The notes under the pieces are model-generated. The model did no database searches, had not been told where the DNA came from, and saw only the letters and a list, made by a program, of their open reading frames with translations. Shown here one piece after another: positions 1 to 5,249 of a stretch of 5,249 nucleotides of DNA (position 1 is the first letter of the stretch; each line of letters opens with the position of its first letter). A program made the translations under genes and the position numbers. The stretch is from assembly GCA_018402095.1 (NCBI GenBank), contig JAGYJO010000105.1, positions 1 to 5,249 on the forward strand. The letters run 5' to 3'. This stretch comes from a bacterium (GTDB lineage: Bacteria > Margulisbacteria > Marinamargulisbacteria > SXXA01).

Positions 1-969
1 CAAAAGAAGCTCTATGGGTTGCTGCTGTTGTGCCAACATATTGGGGACTTGAAAATAAAGATACTTATCCCCAGCAACGTGTTGTGCACTCTGATGCACA
101 CTCAAAATCTCATGGGCCAACAGTGATTCTGTAAATCCACTCAGACGATCCCTCAACATCCCTAAGTTTTCCAGAAACGCTTTGGCTTCCGGCGTACGAT
201 GTCGCCCAGCACCCACCAATTGTTCTTGCAATCCGGACAAAAAAGAGCTCAAAGCTTTGCTATCTTGAATCATACCTGATCGCTGAAGGGCAGACAGCGA
301 CATAGGGTCATCTTTATTCGTCCATAATTTAAACTGGTCATCCATCTCACTCAAGATGCTAGACAGTCCGGCCATTAAACCAGGGTCGAACAATTGCTGA
401 CTCCACGACATGACCTGCTGAAAGTGACGCAAAGCCACTTGCACTTGTTGCAACTGACCGGACATAGCCGCTGGATTTTTCAAAAAGTTAGCCAACACTT
501 CAACACTTTTAGGCGCAGTGCCCAAGCCTTTGGACAAAGACGCCACAGAAGACTCTACCAGAGATGTACTATTACGACCTTTTAACAACGATTGTGTTTG
601 CTCAAAATTTTGACCAGAAGCTTCCAATCCATATTGCAACAAGGTGGTTAAAATCTGCACATTATCAGGCGTGGGCGCTTTTTGAATACGTAACAATTGC
701 GAGACAATATCTGATTTATCCATAGGTCTAGCAACATCAGGTCTTGCCGCCTGGGACTTGTCGGGCGCTGCCGGTGTCTCTCGAATACCCGAAACAGGTT
801 TTGCCGTTTCAACAGGATTCGATGCCGCAACATTTCTATTCACAGCCTGGGCTTCCTCGGTAGAAAAAGGTTTCTCTACACCTGATGCTCCAGAAGCTTT
901 CACACCTTGGGTAGAGGGATCCCACATGTTCCGACCTCTTGCCCCACCTGCATTAACGCTTATTCCCAT
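1..969 (-). CDS. FliK-like flagellar hook-length control protein, N-terminal part (partial, runs off left edge)
   Basis: The reading frame is open from an ATG at 969 to the left edge: 323 residues and no stop, so the 3' end is missing. A strong GAGGTGA Shine-Dalgarno (974-980) supports the start. Residues 1-85 are low-complexity, rich in Ala, Ser, Pro and Gly, with no signal peptide or membrane segment. Residues 86-300 look helical and Leu/Gln/Ser-rich. At about 303-323 the pattern Tyr-Leu-Tyr-Phe-Gln-Val-Pro, a Gln run, then Ile-Glu-Leu-Leu-Leu resembles the first strands of the FliK C-terminal (Flg_hook) domain. In that family a disordered N-terminal ruler precedes a C-terminal domain that contacts FlhB and switches export specificity. 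The flagellar assignment rests on this short motif, the disordered-then-helical architecture and the position after motB. The decisive part lies outside the window. It could instead be an unrelated cytoplasmic helical protein. It follows a 140-base gap, so it may have its own promoter. Confidence 0.5.
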   Translation of the reverse strand, partial: MGISVNAGGARGRNMWDPSTQGVKASGASGVEKPFSTEEAQAVNRNVAASNPVETAKPVSGIRETPAAPDKSQAARPDVARPMDKSDIVSQLLRIQKAPTPDNVQILTTLLQYGLEASGQNFEQTQSLLKGRNSTSLVESSVASLSKGLGTAPKSVEVLANFLKNPAAMSGQLQQVQVALRHFQQVMSWSQQLFDPGLMAGLSSILSEMDDQFKLWTNKDDPMSLSALQRSGMIQDSKALSSFLSGLQEQLVGAGRHRTPEAKAFLENLGMLRDRLSGFTESLLAHEILSVHQSAQHVAGDKYLYFQVPNMLAQQQQPIELLL

Positions 970-1020
970 AGACTCACCTCACCTGTAACACCAAACTTAC
1001 CAATTGATAAAAGATATCGC

Positions 1021-1038
1021 CTTATTCAGTCGAATAAG
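1021..1038. repeat. Perfect 7-bp inverted repeat in the gap before the FliK-like gene
   Basis: CTTATTC and GAATAAG are exact reverse complements separated by four bases, about 50 bases upstream of the FliK-like start. The stem is AT-rich with only two G-C pairs and no T-run follows on either strand, so it is a poor terminator. It could be an operator-like dyad, a 5' leader hairpin, or chance. The rest of the 970-1109 gap shows no gene, and I could not identify a convincing promoter. Confidence 0.3.
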
Positions 1039-1081
1039 ATGCATTCAAATTTCACGCTTCATCCCACACCTACAGATAAGA

Positions 1082-1097
1082 AGGGCATGTGCACCCT
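1082..1097 (-). terminator. Weak candidate terminator hairpin after motB
   Basis: Starting 12 bases after the motB stop, the minus strand can fold AGGGTG-CACA-TGCCCT. This is a six-pair stem with two G-U pairs and a four-base loop, followed by a pyrimidine-rich but broken tract (TTCTTATCT). Position suits the end of the motor operon, but the stem is short and the U-tract poor, so partial read-through into the FliK-like gene is plausible. Confidence 0.25.
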
Positions 1098-1109
1098 GCT
1101 CAAACGTGC

Positions 1110-1763
1110 TTATTTCCCAGATGCTTCAGTGACACGAATAACACTCAATTCTATTCTACGATTTTTAGCCCTGTTCTCATGAGAAACATTGGGAACAATC
1201 GGGTGATATTCACCATAACCAACACCGGTCAATTGGGTTGGCTTAAAATTAAACCGGTTCATAAAAAATTGCATAACAGAAAACGCCCGTTTAAAAGACA
1301 ATTCCCAATTGGACGCAAACTCAACCGTCTTAATCGGAAAATTATCCGTATGACCTTCTACCACAACAGGATTACTCGTTCCCTTAAAAATAGGTGCAAA
1401 TCCTTCCAAAATCTTACGTCCTTCCGGACGAAGCTCTGCTTTAGCCGAATCAAAAAGAACCGGCGTGCTCATGACCAATTTTATTTTTTGCTCATCCACC
1501 AATACTTTAGCGATATCGTCCAGTTTTTCTTTTTTGATAAACCCCTGCAGCTGACTCACAAAAAGATCTTCTGTTTTTCGCTCTTGATTGGTAGCTTCAG
1601 AACCCAGTTTAAGCTGCAACTGGGTCAAGAAATCTTGTTCTTGCTTGGAATTATAAGTCAAAATAAATAGCAGGATGAAAAAACTGGCAACAAAAGTGAT
1701 CATATCTCCATAGACAGAAGCAAATTCACCAGCATCCTCTTCTACATGTATCCGCCGCCGCAT
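1110..1763 (-). CDS. motB: MotB/PomB-type stator protein with OmpA-like peptidoglycan-binding domain
   Basis: This is the plug/anchor subunit of an ion-driven stator (217 residues). Residues 16-37 form the single transmembrane helix, with the motif Tyr-Gly-Asp-Met-Ile-Thr. Asp20 matches the essential ion-binding Asp (Asp32 in E. coli MotB). Residues 38-92 are a polar linker where the plug and coiled region normally lie. Residues 95-210 are an OmpA/MotB C-terminal domain, with Glu-Gly-His-Thr-Asp-Asn at 136-141, Gly-Tyr-Gly-Glu near 182-185 and Asn-Arg-Arg-Ile-Glu-Leu at 201-206, the signature of peptidoglycan binding. The length is somewhat short for the family. I chose the ATG at 1763 because it gives the usual short basic MotB N-terminus, lies one base after the motA stop and has AGGA ten bases upstream. 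A start at 1808 would add 15 residues and overlap motA by 44 bases. The sequence does not settle H+ or Na+ use. Confidence 0.93.
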   Translation of the reverse strand: MRRRIHVEEDAGEFASVYGDMITFVASFFILLFILTYNSKQEQDFLTQLQLKLGSEATNQERKTEDLFVSQLQGFIKKEKLDDIAKVLVDEQKIKLVMSTPVLFDSAKAELRPEGRKILEGFAPIFKGTSNPVVVEGHTDNFPIKTVEFASNWELSFKRAFSVMQFFMNRFNFKPTQLTGVGYGEYHPIVPNVSHENRAKNRRIELSVIRVTEASGK

Positions 1764-1764
1764 A

Positions 1765-2535
1765 CTATTTTTTTCCTGACTTCTTCGCACCCGTCTCCAG
1801 GTAAGCATTCAAATACTGCTCTACCTTTAAGGGGATTTCTTTATCCATAATAGCAAGAACACCTTCCATCATGATTTCCTTAGTGACGACTTCGCTAGCG
1901 CTCAAGCTTTTCAACTTATTCGACAAGGGAATAAAGACAAAGGAAGATAAAATAAGTCCATAAATAGTGGTCACCAAAGCCAAAGACATCCCGGCAATAA
2001 CAGAATCCACATTTGTAACGTTTGTCAGTACTTTTACAATACCCAAAACAGTTCCCAAAGCACCAAACATCGGCGCATAAGACCCGATCAAACGCACAGT
2101 TCCAGCGACAGCCCCATGCCGACGCTGAATTTCATAAATATCTGTTTCTAATGTGCGTCGAATAAAGTCTTTATCCAAACCTGCCGCGACCAAACTCAAA
2201 GCACGCTCCAAAAAGCCATCGCCCACACCACGCACTTCATCTACCAATGCCTGTTTTGTGGTTTTTTGCGCCAATTCAGAAATACGAACCAGCACTTTCA
2301 CAGCCTCCGATGGAACCACCCTCTTTGGTTTAAACAAGAGACAACGAAATGCCCCGCCAACAGCTTTAACATCTTTATAGGAAGTACTAATCAAGGTTGC
2401 CGAAATGGTTCCCCCAATAACAATTGTCGTGGAATACAAATCCAAATACATTTTGTAATCACGTGCCATATCTGGAATCCCGTAAAAAACAGAAAATCCA
2501 GCCAAGCCCAACCCAAACAACAACATAAAATCCAT
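1765..2535 (-). CDS. motA: MotA/PomA-type stator channel protein
   Basis: This four-helix inner-membrane protein forms a ring around MotB, conducts ions and pushes on FliG. It has 256 residues, close to PomA-type proteins and shorter than E. coli MotA. Predicted helices: TM1 about 3-21, TM2 33-51 (with Ile-Gly-Gly-Thr), TM3 146-170 and TM4 178-204. Both family prolines are present: Pro155 in Tyr-Ala-Pro of TM3 and Pro203 in Phe-Ile-Pro at the end of TM4. The TM4 segment Leu-Val-Thr-Thr-Ile-Tyr-Gly and the tail Met-Glu-Gly-Val-Leu-Ala-Ile are PomA-like. The cytoplasmic loop (52-145) carries the FliG-facing helix near 82-101. There Gln90-Lys91 replaces the usual Arg-Lys and Val98 sits where PomA has Glu96, by eye. 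The start at 2535 has GAGG nine bases upstream; Met4 is a weaker alternative. It lies 28 bases after the FliF-FliG gene and one base before motB, so it is almost certainly co-transcribed with both. Confidence 0.94.
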   Translation of the reverse strand: MDFMLLFGLGLAGFSVFYGIPDMARDYKMYLDLYSTTIVIGGTISATLISTSYKDVKAVGGAFRCLLFKPKRVVPSEAVKVLVRISELAQKTTKQALVDEVRGVGDGFLERALSLVAAGLDKDFIRRTLETDIYEIQRRHGAVAGTVRLIGSYAPMFGALGTVLGIVKVLTNVTNVDSVIAGMSLALVTTIYGLILSSFVFIPLSNKLKSLSASEVVTKEIMMEGVLAIMDKEIPLKVEQYLNAYLETGAKKSGKK

Positions 2536-2563
2536 AATTTACGACCTCACAATCTCTGGCACA

Positions 2564-4018
2564 TTAGGAAAGCAACTTACTCTTCAACTGAAGTTTACCT
2601 TCAGTTTCTAATCTGGCGACAGTCGCCAAAATAGTATCTTGCGCGTGTGCTATATCTTCCGCGGAAACAGACCCACCGCGCAAGTCCAAATATTGCGCGA
2701 TCATATCACGGGCACTTTTGGTCAAGTTTTGATCTACCCGAGCATACACATCTGGGTCAACAGACGCCAAGGCCACAGAAAAGAGCTCCATACGAACATC
2801 TGACAACAAGGTCTTGATTTCGTCATCCGACAATAACTTGATGTCTTCAAACAAAATAACATGAGGACGAACGCGACGATAGACATCCGGTGCATTTGCA
2901 GACAGCATCTCAAGTAGATCTTTTTTGGTCGGTCCAGACAAGTGTGATACAAGTTGCTGAAAGCGTGGTTCGCCACCCGCCAAACATTCCACAGCAGAAC
3001 GAATATGGTTTTCCAATTTATCCATAGCGGCACGCGGCATCATACGTTGTTCCAAAAGCGCGACACTGATTTGAGCAACCACTTTGATATCCATATCAGA
3101 CAAAACCGTTGCGGCTAGATTTGGCGGTAAAAAAGCAATAATAGCCACAATATTTTCGATGCCCAAATTTTCTGTTTTGAGTACATGTTGCAATTTATCC
3201 ACGTTGGCTTCATCTACAAAATCAAAATACCGCTTTACCTGCGCGCCTGTGGATAGCTTCATATCCCCAGAACCACCAGAACCTTTTGGCATCTCAAAAC
3301 TAGGATTCACACTCACACTAGCACCACCAGAACCACCAGACGCAGTGGCAAGACTGGTACTCAAGGACTTCACAACCGCCGTATTTTTAATTTGAAGCCA
3401 TACATAAACAGCAATAAATATCACAACAAAAATCAAAACCAACAGATAAAACAAATTCTGAAATGTTTTCAACGGTTGCGGCGCCTGAATAATTTCTATT
3501 TTTTGTGTTGGAGGTGTCGTTTCATTAAAAGGACGATACGACACATTGATCACATCACGACCATCTTTCAATCCAACAACTTCTTTGATCAACTGTTGGG
3601 CACGACCAACCTGTCCTTTTGGAAACGATTTGTCAGCGACAACATCAACAACAATTTTTTGAATCTGCGGACGAATCAATGTCGTAATCGAGTCAAAGGG
3701 TAACTTATTGAGTGAATCAGGACCCAAGTTTTTGATCACTGGATATCCAGGCAAAATATTCACTTTTCCTTGGTTTGTCTCCCTGAGTTTTGCATCGGAT
3801 TGCTTGGTATACTGTACTTCATAACGAGGTGAGGTAACCGTAACGTCGACCCGAATCAAAAAGTTGCCACTACCATAGATGCCATCTAAATAACGCTGAA
3901 GACGCGACGCCAACTGTTCTTCGATTTGAATTTCTTCCAAATCTGCAAAAACAGGCACAGCATGCATGACACCTATAAACCCTATCAACACAATAGCCAA
4001 TAACCGACGCCAATTCAT
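2564..4018 (-). CDS. FliF-FliG fusion: reduced MS-ring protein joined to FliG middle and C-terminal domains
   Basis: This 484-residue protein joins two flagellar rotor parts normally made separately. Residues 1-25 are a signal peptide (Val-Phe-Ala before Asp26). Residues 27-165 resemble the FliF C-terminal/RBM3 domain: an opening helix, Gly-Ser-Gly-Asn-Phe-Leu-Ile-Arg-Val, a strand Ile-Val-Val-Asp-Val-Val at 122-127, then Val-Val-Gly-Leu..Arg-Asp and a Pro-Phe ending at 163-164. A transmembrane helix spans about 188-210, followed by a Gly/Ser-rich linker (227-252). Residues about 260-345 match the FliG middle domain (Leu-Pro-Pro at 297-299); Gly348-Gly349 is the interdomain Gly-Gly; about 350-478 match FliG C (Leu-Phe-Glu-Asp-Ile at 389-393, Leu-Glu-Thr-Glu-Gly near 470-474). 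FliF RBM1/RBM2, the first FliF helix as such, and the FliG N-terminal domain are missing. FliG N normally binds the FliF tail, so fusion makes it dispensable. The start at 4018 has AGAGGG six bases upstream; starts at 4048 or 4042 would put a charged extension before the signal peptide. Confidence 0.9.
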   Translation of the reverse strand: MNWRRLLAIVLIGFIGVMHAVPVFADLEEIQIEEQLASRLQRYLDGIYGSGNFLIRVDVTVTSPRYEVQYTKQSDAKLRETNQGKVNILPGYPVIKNLGPDSLNKLPFDSITTLIRPQIQKIVVDVVADKSFPKGQVGRAQQLIKEVVGLKDGRDVINVSYRPFNETTPPTQKIEIIQAPQPLKTFQNLFYLLVLIFVVIFIAVYVWLQIKNTAVVKSLSTSLATASGGSGGASVSVNPSFEMPKGSGGSGDMKLSTGAQVKRYFDFVDEANVDKLQHVLKTENLGIENIVAIIAFLPPNLAATVLSDMDIKVVAQISVALLEQRMMPRAAMDKLENHIRSAVECLAGGEPRFQQLVSHLSGPTKKDLLEMLSANAPDVYRRVRPHVILFEDIKLLSDDEIKTLLSDVRMELFSVALASVDPDVYARVDQNLTKSARDMIAQYLDLRGGSVSAEDIAHAQDTILATVARLETEGKLQLKSKLLS

Positions 4019-4024
4019 ACGATT

Positions 4025-4030
4025 CCCTCT
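4025..4030 (-). promoter_or_regulatory. Ribosome binding site deciding the FliF-FliG fusion start
   Basis: AGAGGG lies six bases before the ATG at 4018. The in-frame ATGs at 4048 and 4042 are preceded only by the GGCGGGG-like end of the upstream gene. The 4018 start gives a canonical Met-Asn-Trp-Arg-Arg signal-peptide opening. Confidence 0.65.
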
Positions 4031-4047
4031 CTCTTTCAACATTATCA

Positions 4048-5097
4048 TTATGCCCCGCCTGACTTAACCGGCGTCTTCAAAATTTTAACAGACCATTTCC
4101 CACTATCTTCTTCGGTAACAATTGGATCCAGTCCCTGAGCACGTAATTTTGTTGCAAAATCATACGCTTTATTTTGCGCTGGAAACATACCCATCAGCTG
4201 CAAATCTCCTTCAGGGATTTTTTTCGCTTCACGAACCACGTTGCGCTTTTCTTTGGCACGGGCCTTGTCTTCTTCTATCAGTTTTTTCACCTTCACAATC
4301 AAAGGCTCTAACTCTTTGTTATCAGGGTTCAAAAACACAGCCGTATTCCAAGCAGAAACAGCATTTTGACTTTCACCTAACATGTAGTAACAGGAGCCCA
4401 TACGCTCATAAATAACCGGATTATCTTTGGAAAAGTAGGTCAATGCGCGCAACACTTCTACCGCCTGGGCATAATTGCCACCATAAAACAGAATAGAAGA
4501 TTGTTTCCAATACTTTTCCTCCATATTTTCAACCGTATAGGCACCCGTTCTCAAATCCAAAATATTTTCTAGAAATGTTTTAGCTCTAAGATTTTGTCTA
4601 TGCAAAAATACCGTATGAATAAGAAGGTCCCTTGCCAAATCTTGTTGATTGTTCAACATAGCCGCCTGGGTTTCACGATACAGCCGCTTGATCGCTTGTC
4701 TCGTAGTATCATCCAATTCATCATCTTTCTGAAACAAACTGGAAGACTGACTTACCTCCGTATCAACAGCACGAAATTGACGAAGCAAGGTCTTTTCTTC
4801 CCGTTGTTGACGACTCAAGTCTTTGGTCGGAATGCGCTCTATCATGCCTAATGCATCCTCAAAACGCTTCTGCGCAATAGCATCTGCATAGCTCTGTTGC
4901 AGTTGAAACAAAACCTCTTCCGTCAACGGCTCAAGTGTATTCGATGTAGGGATTTTCTGAGACAACGCCGCAATTGGTGACGGTACCACGACCGGAGATT
5001 CCTGTGCTTGTACCAACGTGATACCACAAACAAAAATACCAAAGAACGCAACGCTCGCAATAGTATTATTAAAACACTTCAAATTTATACAAGACAT
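4048..5097 (-). CDS. Secreted or periplasmic TPR protein with possible SPOR-like C-terminus
   Basis: This 349-residue protein has no firm family name. Residues 1-31 form a signal peptide with a hydrophobic core at about 12-29 and a probable cut after Val-Gln-Ala; Cys24 is not in a lipobox, so it is not an obvious lipoprotein. Residues 55-180 are helical and charged, plausibly degenerate TPR-type repeats. The clearest TPRs are at 196-229 (Tyr-Gly-Gly-Asn-Tyr-Ala-Gln-Ala) and 230-262 (Met-Leu-Gly-Glu-Ser-Gln-Asn-Ala ending Leu-Asn-Pro-Asp). A Lys/Arg/Glu-rich helix (265-292) leads to a 298-341 segment resembling a SPOR fold: Met-Gly-Met-Phe, an Ala-rich helix, then Gly-Leu-Asp-Pro-Ile-Val and Trp-Ser-Val-Lys-Ile. 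SPOR domains bind denuded peptidoglycan, but this match is weak. The start has a strong GGGGAGGT at 5104-5111 inside hemL. The stop falls immediately before the FliF-FliG gene, so it is probably a scaffold or accessory protein of that motor in the cell envelope; this is inferred from position. Confidence 0.85.
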   Translation of the reverse strand: MSCINLKCFNNTIASVAFFGIFVCGITLVQAQESPVVVPSPIAALSQKIPTSNTLEPLTEEVLFQLQQSYADAIAQKRFEDALGMIERIPTKDLSRQQREEKTLLRQFRAVDTEVSQSSSLFQKDDELDDTTRQAIKRLYRETQAAMLNNQQDLARDLLIHTVFLHRQNLRAKTFLENILDLRTGAYTVENMEEKYWKQSSILFYGGNYAQAVEVLRALTYFSKDNPVIYERMGSCYYMLGESQNAVSAWNTAVFLNPDNKELEPLIVKVKKLIEEDKARAKEKRNVVREAKKIPEGDLQLMGMFPAQNKAYDFATKLRAQGLDPIVTEEDSGKWSVKILKTPVKSGGA

Positions 5098-5249
5098 GAT
5101 TTTACCTCCCCAAAAACACGCGTTATCGCCTGAAGCGTATGGTCAAGCGTCGCTTGATCATGAAGGGCTGATACGAAATTTGATTCAAATTGAGATGGTG
5201 CCAAATAGACACCCGCCTCTAACATTCCCCAAAAATACCGTTTAAAACC
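5085..5249 (-). CDS. hemL: Glutamate-1-semialdehyde 2,1-aminomutase, C-terminal end (partial)
   Basis: These are the last 54 residues of a gene that enters from the right edge and ends with TAA at 5085-5087. The segment Gly-Met-Leu-Glu-Ala-Gly-Val-Tyr-Leu-Ala-Pro-Ser-Gln-Phe-Glu, followed by Phe-Val-Ser-Ala-Leu-His and a closing helix ending Arg-Val-Phe-Gly, is the characteristic C-terminus of HemL. HemL is a PLP enzyme that converts glutamate-1-semialdehyde to 5-aminolevulinate in the C5 route to haem and other tetrapyrroles. The catalytic lysine and cofactor site lie outside the window. The last 13 bases overlap the start of the TPR gene in another frame, and that gene's Shine-Dalgarno sits inside hemL, so the two are likely translationally coupled. 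Related class III aminotransferases are less likely, because the Leu-Ala-Pro-Ser-Gln-Phe-Glu motif is typical of HemL. Confidence 0.9.
   Translation of the reverse strand, partial: GFKRYFWGMLEAGVYLAPSQFESNFVSALHDQATLDHTLQAITRVFGEVKSCLV
5104..5111 (-). promoter_or_regulatory. Ribosome binding site of the TPR gene, inside hemL
   Basis: GGGGAGGT lies six bases before the ATG at 5097 and within the hemL coding region. It fixes the TPR start and supports translation coupled to hemL. Confidence 0.7.

Noticed and set aside
1014..1021. GGCGATAT on the minus strand, resembling the flagellar sigma-28 -10 element
   Set aside because: It matches only six of eight bases of GCCGATAA, and no TAAA-like -35 lies at the expected distance.
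1089..1670. 193-codon open frame on the plus strand
   Set aside because: It lies antisense to motB, whose MotB/OmpA match is clear. Its product is basic, Phe/Asn/Lys-rich and without a recognisable domain, as expected of a shadow frame.
1764..1808. Upstream motB start at 1808
   Set aside because: It would add a basic 15-residue stretch not typical of MotB and overlap motA by 44 bases, with no good ribosome binding site. The ATG at 1763 fits better.
3267..3340. Two exact 14-base copies of CCAGAACCACCAGA, 60 bases apart
   Set aside because: They encode the Gly/Ser linker between the FliF and FliG parts. Repeated Gly and Ser codons explain them; they are not a CRISPR or mobile-element repeat.
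5022..5040. Possible lipoprotein Cys in the TPR signal peptide
   Set aside because: The residues before Cys24 (Ile-Phe-Val) do not form a lipobox, while a normal Val-Gln-Ala signal peptidase site follows.

Overview
All the recognisable genes lie on the minus strand, so the window reads right to left: the 3' end of hemL, then a TPR protein, a FliF-FliG fusion, a MotA-type and a MotB-type stator protein, and finally the 5' part of a FliK-like gene that runs off the left edge. Signal peptides, a peptidoglycan-binding MotB and a periplasmic-type FliF domain suggest a diderm (Gram-negative) bacterium. HemL points to the C5 (glutamate) route to tetrapyrroles, which argues against a typical alphaproteobacterium. 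The divergence of the motor proteins suggests a poorly characterised lineage. An Omnitrophota-like candidate phylum is only my impression; the sequence does not prove it.

Layout: hemL C-terminus (5085-5249, partial) overlaps by 13 bases a secreted or periplasmic TPR protein with a possible SPOR-like C-terminus (4048-5097). Next comes a 484-residue protein (2564-4018) with a signal peptide, a FliF C-terminal (RBM3-type) periplasmic domain, one transmembrane helix, a Gly/Ser linker and the middle and C-terminal domains of FliG. After 28 bases comes motA (1765-2535), then motB after one base (1110-1763). A 140-base gap (970-1109) holds two weak hairpins. The last gene (1-969, no stop in the window) encodes a hydrophilic, Ala/Ser/Pro- and Gln-rich protein whose visible end looks like the start of a FliK C-terminal domain.

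Taken together, the core is a compact rotary-motor locus. One polypeptide appears to combine a reduced MS-ring protein with a reduced switch/torque protein, and its own ion-driven stator pair is encoded directly downstream. FliF RBM1/RBM2 and the FliG N-terminal domain are absent. By-eye alignment also suggests that the classical FliG torque charges and the EHPQ motif that binds FliM are lost, while the MotB ion-binding Asp and peptidoglycan-binding motifs are kept. This fits either a streamlined, divergent flagellum or a flagellum-derived motor or secretion device with another job. No filament, rod, hook, export-gate, FliM or FliN gene is visible in this short window, so the rest of the machine cannot be judged from here.
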